Shown: piece by piece, positions 10,450 to 21,552 of the stretch
Position numbering within the stretch: the first letter of the stretch is position 1
How the letters are laid out: each line of letters opens with the position of its first letter
Assembly: GCA_033239125.1 (NCBI GenBank)
Contig: BSWB01000002.1
Location: forward strand, 6,791,001 to 6,855,000
Source: Fagopyrum homotropicum
Taxonomy: Eukaryota > Streptophyta > Magnoliopsida > Caryophyllales > Polygonaceae
DNA: 64,000 nt
Direction: 5' to 3'
Position numbers and translations under genes: made by a program
The notes under the pieces: generated by a model
Database searches by the model: none
Seen by the model: the letters and a program-made list of their open reading frames with translations, nothing else
What the model was told of the DNA's origin: nothing

Positions 10450-12260
10450 TGTTAGTATGAAATATTGTGATATTTTAGGCACGTTTTCTAAACGTATTTG
10501 ATTCATATTGATAGTCTTTGATTGAGCATCATTGCATATGTGAGCTAGTATTACCTATATTGTCGATATGGATGTCTACACTAGCTTTATGTTGATTATA
10601 GGTGATTGAGAGTCATTTCCGAGCGGAATCGAGCAAAGAAGAGTTGATTGAATATGTCCATGGATTGAGGGCATTATTAGGAGCAAATTTGAGTTCAACT
10701 TGAGGAATGCACGAGGCTAGGGAAGAATCACGTTCTTGCCCTAAACCACGCTCTAAAATACGGCCGTACTACAAACCACGTTTAGTTCCACGGCCGTGGA
10801 ACCCTGCAAAGAGAGGCGTGATGCATTCCAGTAACTATTACGGCCGTGGAACATATGGTTCAAACCGTGACATAATCCACGCTCTAAATTACGGTCGTGG
10901 AATCTTCCACGACCGTGATCTTGGCGATCTTTTTCGCCACATTTTGAAGCCACGATCTTTTGAAGATTGGGCCGGGCCGATATTTTATCTTGCCCTATAA
11001 AAAGACGGACGAAGAGAAATTCCGTCATCCCCGCTTACATCGACGCCTACACCTCGTTTATCTTGGCTTAGGGAATTTTGAGCATCGACGCCTACACCTC
11101 GTTAATCTCCGCTTAGAGAATTTCAACGCCGTTTGAGCCCTTGCTTGGAATCATCGACATCTCATTGGAGATCGAAGTTCGCATATGGGATTTGCCCTAA
11201 TCTCGCACTTTTGGTGGAGATTGCTGTTGAGATCTCCGGATTGCGGAAGATCGAAGCTTTTGGAAGATTATTGCAAGAAGATCTCTCTTCTTGTTTAGGT
11301 TTGATTTGGAAAACGGATTGACATCCCGTTCTCCCTTCTTTCCTAAGATTGTGATTGTTTGCTTTATTCTGAATCCATTGACAATATTTGTTCTTGATTG
11401 TGACTTTGAGATTGGTTTGAAGATTATTGAAAGTTTTCGGAAGTTTTCATCTTTCTATCTTTTAACCCTTGAATTGATATCAACATGAAGGTTATTGGCT
11501 AAAAACCCTTAACAATTCTAAGGTGAAGGGTTGATAGTTGTGGCTTAGATGATGATAGATCGATCGTAAACAGATTAGACCCTGAGAGTTAGAGAGAATC
11601 GTCGACGAACCCTAAATTACGGGCTGTTCTTGAGTTCCACGGCCGTGGAGTCTCAAGATCTAACCGTAATTTCCCTTAAGTTTACGAACTTGCTTTTACT
11701 TTAATCCAAAGTTAAAGATTTGCTTTAACTTAGTTTAAACTTGTCTTTTCTAGGTGGTAGTGAAGCCTCAACAACCTCTACCTCGATTGTGAGTGTCATA
11801 ACCATAATCGGCTGAGTTAGTCTTGATCCTTGGATTACAAGTTTGGGTATTTGACATTAATTCTTGCTTTTAGAACTTTTCTATATTGAGCCTCAACAAC
11901 CTGTATAGGGAGTGTCTTGTAGGTGAGTCATATAAGGTTTTTGGAACTTCACCGTACGATTACCTTACATTAGCATACCTTTGCATATCTCAACTCCGTC
12001 TTTATATCATTAGTATATCTTGAATCGATTGCCACAGCTGGATACCTGGATCTTTAGGATTGTTGTTTTCCCAATATTTGCAAAACTCTCATATTTACTC
12101 GCTTGATAATCTGCAATTGAATTTGTTCCCACCCAAATCCCTGTGTTTGATACTCTGGAATTCTTGCTTAACTACGTCGATCCGTACACTGCGGGTTCGC
12201 TTGCTTGATTCTAGTTTTATAAATTTAAAACTTATTTGCACACACCTCTAGGGGCGAACA
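10450..12260 (+). repeat. 5' LTR of the Athila element
   Basis: 1811 bp, TG...CA ends. A TATA box (TATAAAAA) lies at 10996-11003, so U3 is about 570 bp. U3 holds palindromes built on CGGCCG: TACGGCCGTA at 10759, TTCCACGGCCGTGGAA at 10786-10801, ATTACGGCCGTGGAA near 10837, and inverted arms of 12 bases at 10891-10916. Another palindrome with extended arms sits at about 11629-11657. Short open frames in the LTR are not credible genes. Confidence 0.96.
10996..11003 (+). promoter_or_regulatory. TATA box of the Athila 5' LTR
   Basis: TATAAAAA, followed by a G+C-richer leader. The same box is at 23443-23450 in the 3' LTR, where transcription would read out towards the protease-domain exons of the MULE gene at 24833-26329. 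Confidence 0.65.
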
Positions 12261-12266
12261 AGTTTT

Positions 12267-12284
12267 TGGCGCCGTTGCCGGGGA
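12267..12284 (+). other. Primer-binding site complementary to tRNA-Asp
   Basis: TGGCGCCGTTGCCGGGGA starts 6 bases after the 5' LTR and is the complement of the 3' end of plant tRNA-Asp(GUC) including CCA. This primer is typical of the Athila/Tat lineage. Confidence 0.92.
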
Positions 12285-12361
12285 TTTGGTTTCGGCCGAA
12301 TTCGGTAGCCGGTTGTCAAGCTTGGGAGCTTGCTCTCGTTATTTGATATTACTTTGAGTGC

Positions 12362-15300
12362 ATGCGCAGGTCTAGGAACACCGAAGATCTCTTGCCTCTT
12401 GATCAAGAGCTAGAGAAAACTTTAAGGCAAAAGCGCAAGGAAAAGAAGATGGCTGAAGGACACGAACGTGATCTTCAGGCGGAGTTGGCGGAGAAGGAAG
12501 CTCAACTCCAATGGAATGAGACTCTCCGCCAAGATGAGATGGATCGTCATCAATCTCAAGTTAACAATCTACAAGACATGATCTTCCAGATGAGGGTAGA
12601 GATGAGCGACCTTAAGAATAAGGGAAGCAAGAAATCCTCAAGGAAAGCATCAAGGTCTAGAAGAAAAAGTCACTCATGTAATAGCTAGGATTTTCGAATT
12701 CTAATTAATGTTAATTAACTTAATCATTGATAGAAATTGCCATATAACTCGCGAAGATTTCGCAAGTGATGAGTAAGAGTCCCACCGTTATGTTCCTGGC
12801 GTAATTTTGGGCGTTTGGGAAAATTTTTACTTTTTCCCCCGGGTAATTATTTTTACCCTCCGGTGTTATTTGGAGCATTTGGGAGCTCCAATTAATAAAA
12901 ATGCAGTTGAGAGAAATGATCAGGACATCGGATATGTCCTAGATATGAAATAACATGGAGAGGCAAAACGGCCAAAAGAGTTGCTATTTCGTTTCTTAAT
13001 GGCTAAGAAAGACGGCTTAGGAATACACGTTTTTCGAGGCAGTTGTGGAATAATTATCCCTACAATATTCCAGATTTAATGTTCCAAATTCGAGAAGTTT
13101 GGAAAAAGAGGTTCGACCCGCCTTTGGATCGGTTAAAGGATAATTATCGACTTTACTAAAGGATAATTATCGTCTTCACTATAAATAGCGGAAAATCCTT
13201 TATTAATTCATTTCATTTCACGTTTTCTCGTAAAAACTCTGATTTCTCTCAACCTTCAAACTCAGATCTACTCTCCGTTTCTAATCCGATTTCAATTCCG
13301 TTTGAGTTTCTGGATTCCTCTCTTCATTCTCTTCATATCGGTACCGAGTTTCTGCATTTCCGAGTATATGGAGGGTTGGTCGAGCATATATGTCACCAGG
13401 CAGGTTCCGTCGCTCAGATTCCGGTGAATTTGATGTTATCCATGCGTAGCCTGCGTCGCTGTGATTCCGAATCTTCTTTCAGATCGTCAATCGGGTTAGT
13501 AACGAATAAGTTATGAATTTATTCGTTTTCTGTACTGCGATTTGGCCTAAATTGACTTTAGGCTTGTCAAAATGGATAATTAGAAATTCCATTATGGTCG
13601 TTATATTATTCTGGTGATTATGGATAGTTTGTTTGATGAAATCTGATGACAGGAGGTTTAGAAATTGCCTGCGGGCAAAACGTTATTCTGGCGGAATCTA
13701 ATTAATTAATTAAAGGTTAATTAATTAAATTGGGATTAGAATTGAGATTGAGGAATGTTGATTAGATAATACCTTGAGATTTGAGGAATTGTGAGTTATG
13801 CTGAGATATTGAGGTTTAGTTGGTTGTGAGGCTCATAGATTGAGTATGATCCTTATGGATCCCTTTGGGTCTAGGTGTGACCCCTTTGATGAATAGAGGT
13901 TGATATATCTCTGTATGCCTTGTTATTAGGCAGTGTCCCTCTCAAGATTGGAGGTTGATCGTGGTTGAGTTTGTACGAGGTTGAGGTAAGTCCGTAGGAC
14001 TTACTTAGCTACCATCCTTATATTGGGTGTTTGCATGAGTGGTGTGTGCTTATATGTTTGCTATGATAGTATGAGTTGTCGTTTTTATCGACCTATGTTC
14101 TATTGACTGCCCCACTGCGTGGCTGTGATAACCTTTCCCTTTCATCCCGTCGTGGAGTCTGGGAGGTTCTCTGATGTCAGGCCAGACTGGTTTACAGGAA
14201 GGGCGCAATCCACTCTCATAGGGTACACGGATTGTGTGACCGATACTCGTACAGCTGGACATTGTACTCAGAGGCGGGGATGTATCGGTCCTCGTGTCAC
14301 ATACTTTCATCTATCTATATATATACGGTTTTTGAGTGAATGGTTAATATATAAAGATAATAAATGGGTAAATGTGTGATAGCATGCTGATGTGTTTATC
14401 TTTCATGATTGTGCTTGTGCTTATGCATTACCTCATATAGGTATGGTTAGCTAACGGTTTCATACCGTGTTGTAGATGTTTACAGGTTAGGCGCTACAGG
14501 GTGATCTGGCAGGGTGACAGGCCGAGGACTCTCGTACATTAGGTGGTTGGTTTGGGGTTGTTGTGTTTCCCCTCCTGCGTGAGGATGATCTTTTGTACCT
14601 CCTATGTGAGGATGTCGTTTTATATACTCGGCTATGTTGTTGTGTAATTTGGGTCGTACAGTTTATACTGTTTTATGTATTTGTTTTATATCTGTCAGTG
14701 CCATGTTGTAAGGTCCGGTGAACTTGTTGTCAGGCTAGGGTCAGGATCCATTGTGAGATCCTAGCCCAATGTGACACTCCGATTCCCGCGGATTCGGGGT
14801 GTTACAACTCATCCGCTGATGATAGTGGTTCTTCTATGCCACCGTTAGAGGAGATTGATCCCACGATCAATGTGAATCCTTTCCATCCACAAGGAGCTGC
14901 TAATCGCCGTATTCCGCCTAGGAATGTGAGGATCGAACGTGTAGATAATGAGCCAAGAACTCTTGGCCAGCGGATGGATCCAACACAACAACCACGCCGC
15001 TTGGGCGTGAATTTCGATGCCGAAGATGTGCAAGAGTTTAGCTTCAACCCTCAAGTCATTACTCTTGTTCGCCAAAACCAATTTGGCGGGACAAGCGCTG
15101 AATCTCCACACCAACACTTGCAGAACTTTGAGTGTATGATGGAGACAATGAGACCGAAGGGCGCTACTACCAACAGCTATAAGCTCAAGCCTTTCTTTTT
15201 CTCCTTGAAGGGGAAAGCGTTATCTTGGTATCAAGCTCTTCCTAGTGGGAAACTAGACACGTGGGAAGACCTTTCCGCGGAGTTCCTCACCAAATTCTTT

Positions 15301-15390
15301 CCGCCATCCAAAACGGCGGAACTTAGAGGTAAGATTAATGCTTTTTCCATGAGACCTAACGAAAGTTTGTTTCAATCTTGGGAAAGGTTT
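12362..15390 (+). pseudogene. Athila gag, split by a solo LTR and ended by an in-frame stop
   Basis: The frame opens at ATG 12362 with a basic, charged N-terminus (LLPLDQELEKTLRQKRKEKK). It is interrupted after codon 105 (12676) by the solo LTR 12677-14806 and resumes in the same phase at 14812 after the second ACTCA. The retrotransposon gag core follows (LRPKGATTNSYKLKPFFFSL, KALSWYQALPSGK, FFPPSKTAELRGKI). A TAG at 15391-15393 then breaks the frame inside the gag core, after SWERF, where related Athila proteins read through. The frame continues without a break into the rest of gag and pol from 15394. Gag would form the virus-like particle. The stop is most simply a single-base change. Confidence 0.88.
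12672..14811 (+). mobile_element. Solo LTR (Ty3/gypsy, chromovirus/Tekay-like) inside Athila gag
   Basis: A 2130-bp segment (12677-14806) starts TGTAATAGC and ends GGGGTGTTACA, flanked by the 5-bp duplication ACTCA at 12672-12676 and 14807-14811. There is a TATA box (TATAAATA) at 13180-13187 and a pyrimidine-rich leader after it. No internal region, primer site or coding frame is present, so it is the product of LTR-LTR recombination. The terminal words resemble Tekay/Del chromovirus LTRs; that lineage call is from memory of the family and is less certain than the solo-LTR call. Confidence 0.87.
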
Positions 15391-15393
15391 TAG

Positions 15394-18300
15394 GATTTGC
15401 TCTTGGATTGCCCTCATCATGGCATATCCAAACTTGCCTTGTTGGAGATTTACTACAAGGGGCTGGATGCGGGAACGCAATTTAACCTCCAATCCCTCTC
15501 ATGTGGAACGTTCATGGACATGAGAGAAGATGACGTTTGGGACTTCATTGAGAAGCAAGCAAGAGTCATAGAGAAGTATTCCCACCGGAAAGTGGAGGGA
15601 AATCGTGTGGAGCAAGGAGCAAAGCTCACACACGAAGCTCAAAATCAGATTTTCTCCCTCAACAATGAGATCAAAGAGTTGAAGGAGGCTATCAAGACCA
15701 ACTTCCCAAAGCAACAAGGGAAGGATGTTGGTTATTTGGGCAACAACAATGGCGGCAACAACAATAACCGGAACAATAACCGGAATAACAATTGGAATGG
15801 AAACAACAACAACCGGAACAACGATTGGAACAACAATAGGGGTTCAAACAACAACAATTGGCGCTCCAATCAACAAAATTCCGGTAACTCTTACCCTTCC
15901 AACTCAAATTCACTAACTCCACCTTCCTCTTCCTCTACTCCTTTGAAAAGCCAGGGGCAATCATCTAATGGAGGAAACACTTCGGGGAAGGAGAAGCCCG
16001 ATCCCATATTGGAAACGATTTTGGGAAAGCTTCAAGGGTTGGAGAACCGCCTCATCAAGGTTGATGATCAAGTTTCTAAGGTTGACAAAGCTCAAAAGGT
16101 TCTAGAAAACCAAATGTTCAACCACGCAGAGGAAGTTCCTAGAAATCAAGGGAAGCTTCCAGGAAAGACGGAGGACAACCCTAAGGGAAGGGTGATGGCG
16201 ATTACAACTAGGAGCGGAGTGACAACCACCGATCCGCAGCCTACGTTCGTTGAAGTCCCCGTAGAGAAGGGAAAAGAGAAGGGGAAGGAGAAGGAAGACG
16301 TCTACGTTCCTCCTCCAGCTTACAAACCTCCCCTTCCATTCCCTCAATCTAGAGCGCGAGCGCGCCTAGACAAACAATTCGGTAAATTTATAGAACTTAT
16401 GAGTAAGCTGCATATTAACATACCATTCATTGATGCTATTGTAGGTATGCCGGCTTATGGTAAGTTCTTGAAGGAGCTCCTCTCCAACAAGAGGAAGCTA
16501 GAAGACTTCGGCGAGGTCAAGATGAGTTCGGATTCTTCGGACCTCATCAAGACCATGAAGGAGAAAATGCCCCCAAAGCTGAAGGATCCGGGGTCATTTT
16601 GCATTCCCATTGAAGTGGGAGATGTCACATATGACGCTTTATGTGACTTAGGAGCAAGTGTGAGCATCATACCACTTGCATTGTGTAGGAAGATCGGTTT
16701 AGGTGACCCTAAACCGGTGAAGATGACGTTATACATGGCGGATCGATCCATCACTCGCCCCGTCGGTATTGTAGAAGACGTCCCGGTCAAGCTAGGTAAA
16801 TTCTTCGTTCCCATTGATTTCGTCGTGCTTGACATTCCTGCAGATAGTCCGGTCCCGATCATACTCGGAAGACCGTTTCTTGCAACTTCCGGCTGCATAG
16901 TCGATTGCAAGAATGGGAGACTCGCTTTTGATATAGGAGAAGAGAAAGTAGAGTTCGTTCTTTCCACTCTAGTGAAGGAGCCAATCTTTGATGAGGATAT
17001 TTACGATATCCAAGATAAAGAAGGGTTGTCTAGAGAGGAGGTAAGTGCGATTCTCTTTAACGATCCTTTACAAAAAGTTATCACTATGAGTCTAACCAAT
17101 GTAGGGGAAGATGAAGAGTGCAATGAGGCAATTGAAGCCTTAGAAGCACAAGAAGAGATGCATGAAGAGGAGTTTGAGAAACTCCACGATGAGGCTGAGA
17201 ATGTCAGAATCCACGGTCATACTCTGTATTCCACGACCATGGATTCCACAACCAAAATCATGCCTCATTCCAGGGGATTATACGGCCGTGGAGAAGATGT
17301 GATAACCGTATTTCCCTTCCACGCCCTAAACCACGGCCGTGGAGGACAAGATCCACCCGTAATTTTGGCCGTGAAAGAGAGTGATCGAGACATTTCTTCG
17401 ACTCCTTCCGACTCTTCTCCAACACACTCATCACCCTTAGAAACTTCTAAGGAAACATCGGATGCTTCTCAAGGATCGTTGGAAGCTCCGAAAACAATGG
17501 AACTCAAACCACTTCCTACTCATCTAAGGTACGCTTTTCTAGGATCTAATTCTACCTTTCCGGTTATTGTTAGTTCCGACCTAAGCATAGATGAACATGA
17601 ACAGCTCATGATTGTCCTTAAGAAACATAGGAAGGCTATAGGCTATACTATCGAGGACTTAGTAGGAATTAAACCCTCCCTATGCATGCATAAGATACTA
17701 ATGGAGGAAGACTTTAGAACTTCGAGACAACCTCAAAGGCGGTTGAATCCGACCATGAAGGAGGTTGTCAAGAAGGAAATTCTTAAACTTCTTGATGCAG
17801 GTATCATCTATCCTATCTCCGATAGTAAGTGGGTGAGTCCAGTTCAAGTAGTTCCGAAGAAGGGAGGAATGACGGTCATCACCAACAAGAACAACGAACT
17901 CATTCCTACCCGAACCGTGACTGGATGGCGGATGTGCATAGACTACCGCAAGCTCAACAATGCAACGCGGAAGGATCATTTTCCATTGCCATTCATTGAT
18001 CAAATGCTTGAAAGGTTAGCGCAACATTCACATTTTTGCTACCTTGACGGCTATAGTGGTTTCTTTCAGATCCCGATACATCCGGACGATCAGGAGAAGA
18101 CCACAGTCACGTGCCCGTGGGGTACGTTTGCTTATAGGAGAATGCCATTCGGGCTTTGTAACGCCCCAGCCACCTTCCAACGGTGCATGATGGCCATCTT
18201 CTCCGAATACGTAGAGGAAATCATGGAAGTCTTCATGGACGACTTCTCCGTATACGGTTCCTCTTTTAACGATTGCCTTTCTAACCTTTCTCTTGTTTTG

Positions 18301-19152
18301 CAAAGGTGTGAAGACACTAATCTAGTTCTTAATTGGGAGAAGTGTCAATTCATGGTTAAGGAAGGAATCGTATTAGGTCACTTAGTCTCTAGTAGAGGGA
18401 TAGAAGTAGACAAAGCTAAGATAGAGACCATAGAGAAACTTCCTCCCCCAATTTCGGTGAAAGGGATAAGAAGTTTCCTAGGACATGCTGGATTTTATAG
18501 ACGTTTCATCAAGGACTTTTCTAAGATATCAAAACCTCTCACTAATCTATTGATGAAGGATGCGGTTTTTGAGTTTTCGCAGGAATGTTTAGATGCGTTC
18601 AACACCATTCGGCAAGCTCTAATCTCAGCACCTATTATCCAACCTCCGGATTGGACTCTACCCTTTGAGATTATGTGCGACGCTAGTGACGTAGCTATTG
18701 GAGCTGTTCTTGGACAACGAAAGGAAGGGCGAACCCATGCCATATACTATGCTAGCAAGACGCTAGATGAAGCGCAGCTCAACTACGCCACTACCGAGAA
18801 AGAGTTTTTAGCCATTGTCTATGCTATTGACAAGTTTCGCTCTTATCTTGTAGGTGCAAAGGTGATTGTCTACACGGATCATGCTGCGATCCGTTACCTC
18901 CTTGCGAAGAAAGATGCGAAACCAAGGCTGATTAGATGGATTCTTCTCCTACAAGAATTCGATCTTGAGATCCGCGACAAGAAAGGTTCAGAAAATTCTG
19001 TTGCGGATCATTTGAGTCGTCTAACACATCTAGAGGACGACCATCTACCCATTGATTGTCTACACGGAAGTTTTAAGGTGAACGGCCAACGACTCAAGAA
19101 GTACACGCCGGAACTCCAAACTGAGGAGTTTGCGCCTACCGCACTCGAATAA
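15394..19152 (+). pseudogene. Athila gag end and pol (protease, RT, RNase H), integrase deleted
   Basis: An uninterrupted frame of 1253 codons. It holds the gag C-terminus with an Asn-rich tract (15738-15880), an aspartic protease (ALCDLGASVSIIP, about 16636-16680; D-L-G rather than D-T-G, common in Athila), reverse transcriptase (WRMCIDYRKLNNATRKDHFP near 17926, PFGLCNAPATFQR near 18147, catalytic FMDDFSVYG at 18232-18258) and RNase H (CDASDVAIGAVLGQ near 18676, ATTEKEFLAIVYAIDKFRSY, TDHAAIRYLL). After HLSRL the frame jumps to FKVNGQRLKKY, which is the extreme end of a gypsy integrase. The zinc-binding and DDE integrase core is missing with the frame intact. The stretch between protease and RT (17200-17370) contains the CGGCCG palindromes. 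The product could not integrate DNA by itself. Confidence 0.93.
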
Positions 19153-19980
19153 GTGCGAGATTGGTCTAGCTACGGACCTTAAACAAAGCGCTTCTTGGGA
19201 GGCAACCCAAGGTATTGCATTTTTGTTTTTATTTTCGATTCATAGATTAGTTTAGTATAGACGTTTTTGCTTTGTTTTTGCCTCGATTTCTTCCGGTATG
19301 TTCGTGTTTTTGGATGTAGGACCAATGAAAAAGGAAAAGAGGAGGATGATGTTGAAGAAGAGTGACGAAATTTGGACTTTGGAGCTTTACAGAGGGTTCC
19401 ACGGTCTAAATTACGGTCGTCATAGCTACAGTGGCCGTAATTTCCAAAAGCCTTTGAAAAATCACCAAAACCACGGTTCCGTACACTTCCACGGCCGTGG
19501 AACACCCCGACAGACCGTGATTTTCAAAATTTTGCTTGCAACTATATAAGCCACATTCTTCACAAATTCATCCCAAAAATCCCTCTTTCCACGACCTAAG
19601 TGCCGAAACACCACGACCCCTCTCAAATCTTTGTTTCCTAATCGTTTTCAACGATTCTTCTTCCCAAACTGCAGCAAATTCAACCACAAATAAGATTCAA
19701 GCGACGAATCGAACGGAAATTCACCAACAAACGCGCATTTCGGATTTTTCAATCCGAAAAAGAGGTTTTCTTTTCCCTTCTTGATTCTTTCTGATTCGGT
19801 TGTTTTTGTTAGAGATTTTTAGGAAGAACTGATTGAGAATTGAGGAAATTAGACTAGGACTGCCTATTGTGGAGATTGATTGTGGATTTGCTGAGATTTG
19901 TGATTTTCTGAGACGAATCATGGTCTTTGGGTAAATTACGGCCGTGGTTTGCTGAAGAACAGACCGTAATTTTAAGCAGA
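19153..19980 (+). other. Athila spacer between pol and the downstream ORF
   Basis: Begins with GCGCTTCTTGGGAGGCAACC (19188-19207), a sequence found after pol in Athila/Tat elements. It is non-coding, with pyrimidine-rich stretches. CGGCCG-type palindromes occur at 19398-19440, 19487-19502 (TTCCACGGCCGTGGAA) and 19933-19947. It probably includes the splice acceptor region for the downstream ORF, but no site was chosen. Confidence 0.7.
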
Positions 19981-21552
19981 ATGGATTTTGTGAGAAGAGT
20001 TTCAGGGAGGATAAAAGAGAAGAAGAATGAGCAGAACAAGAAGAGGAAGGGTAATCCCTCCTCCTCCTCATCCTCTAGGGCACCACCACCCTCTTCACCT
20101 TCACCTCCATCCTCACCTTCACCTCCATCTTCACCCCTTCACCCTAGAGTTCCGACCATACACGATGACCATCTTACTGCACTTGATAGGATCAAGGAGA
20201 GGCCAGTGATTGGCCCTAGATATTTGTTGTTGGAGGATCTAACTCCTCTCAACATTGTTGATGACCTCACTTGGCTCTTGGATAGAGCCGGATTAGTTGT
20301 CTTCTCGGCTATCCGAAAAGACGCATATGAGGAGATTACACGGGAGGTTGTGACGTCCTTTGAGCACAGCCACGTAGATAGGACCGTCTCTTTCCGCCTT
20401 ATGGAGAGAGATTATCAGTTGAGTATCCGTGAGTTTGGGACGATTTTTGGGTTCCATGAGACCTTCAATGGTCGATTTCCGAGTGGTGTTTATCCCAAGG
20501 ACTTTTGGGAAGAGGGGGCTATGGTTTACGCTAGCGAGGATCGCTGGCAACCCGCTGACACCAAGGCTAGATTGATGTACCATCTAGCCTTGAAGATAGC
20601 TCACCGTGTTCTTTCGGAGTGTCTCTTCCCTAGGACGGAGACGCCCCAAAAGATCAAGACGGATGAGCTATTCTTGCTTTATTGTATGCTTTATGGACGC
20701 CGTGCAGATTGTGCTACTCTCTTGGCTGCTACGATGAGCAAGCTCAAGAACAAGAAGAAGGGGAACATTGGATATGGTGGGATAGTTACCCACATTGCTA
20801 GGAGTTTTGGTGTAGACTTTTCTGCTTGCACCCGCATACCGGCCGTACCTTTAGGGCTACATGCTTTCATGGTTAGGGGTCTCATCTTCCCCACACATAG
20901 AGTTCCGCCTTATGCGGGCATGCCTTGGGAGAGTAGGACGGGTAGGGGTATAGAGTGGCTACCAGAGTACTGCATTATGGCGGGACGCCATAATTGGAAG
21001 GAGACGTTCGTTGCGATGCATGCGAACAGGATAGCAGCTCCCCCTTATGTCCCACCACCGGTTGTCGAGGAGGAGGATATGGGAGATCAGTTTGAGAGTG
21101 GAGGAGGAGCCGAGCAGGAGTTTGGCACGTTTCCGGACCAGCCGGAGGCGGCCCTAGATGTACCTAGACGCTCTCCACGTCCAGCTAGAGCCTTAGACTC
21201 GTCATCTCGCCACGCTAGCGTGAGTGAGAGGCCCACGTGGATGACCACACCTCCCGCATGGTATGGCGTTCCCCCTCCTTGGTCCACCGAGCAGCCAGCA
21301 GCACCTCCACCAGCACCAGCACCATCCGACGCCCCAGCATGGTACAGTCAGGCCCCGGGATGGTACGAGCAGATGCCGGATTGGGCTACCGGACTTTCAG
21401 AGAGAGTAGGAGCGCTAGAGATTCGGGCGGATGCTAGAGACGGACGTTTAGACGACCTTGACCACATGATGAGGGACGTCTACCGCCAGCAGTTTGGGCG
21501 GTTCTACGATCCGAGCTTCTCTCCATTCCCACCGCCGCCAGCACCGCAGTGA
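19981..21552 (+). CDS. Athila downstream ORF (ATHILA ORF-1-type protein, env-like position)
   Basis: An intact frame of 523 codons from ATG 19981; upstream in-frame codons lack an ATG. It starts with a basic, Lys-rich segment and a Ser/Pro low-complexity tract (20058-20145). A globular part follows (YLLLEDLTPLNIVDDLTWLL, YQLSIREFGTIFGF, LMYHLALKIAHRVL, EWLPEYCIMAGRHNWKETFV) resembling the plant ATHILA ORF-1 family. The C-terminus is Pro/Ala/Trp-rich with repeated MPxWAT/PPxWY-like units (21240-21390) and an acidic tail. It occupies the place where Athila elements encode an envelope-like protein, but I see no signal peptide or clear membrane segment, so an envelope function is not supported here. 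It is the only undamaged ORF of the element. Confidence 0.82.
   Translation: MDFVRRVSGRIKEKKNEQNKKRKGNPSSSSSSRAPPPSSPSPPSSPSPPSSPLHPRVPTIHDDHLTALDRIKERPVIGPRYLLLEDLTPLNIVDDLTWLLDRAGLVVFSAIRKDAYEEITREVVTSFEHSHVDRTVSFRLMERDYQLSIREFGTIFGFHETFNGRFPSGVYPKDFWEEGAMVYASEDRWQPADTKARLMYHLALKIAHRVLSECLFPRTETPQKIKTDELFLLYCMLYGRRADCATLLAATMSKLKNKKKGNIGYGGIVTHIARSFGVDFSACTRIPAVPLGLHAFMVRGLIFPTHRVPPYAGMPWESRTGRGIEWLPEYCIMAGRHNWKETFVAMHANRIAAPPYVPPPVVEEEDMGDQFESGGGAEQEFGTFPDQPEAALDVPRRSPRPARALDSSSRHASVSERPTWMTTPPAWYGVPPPWSTEQPAAPPPAPAPSDAPAWYSQAPGWYEQMPDWATGLSERVGALEIRADARDGRLDDLDHMMRDVYRQQFGRFYDPSFSPFPPPPAPQ

Noticed and set aside
10707..12251. Several frames inside the Athila LTR, repeated at 23154-24699
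   Set aside because: They lie in LTR sequence, are duplicated only because the LTR is, and have no domain.
16455..16967. 170-residue frame on the minus strand of pol
   Set aside because: It is the shadow of the protease-encoding frame on the plus strand.
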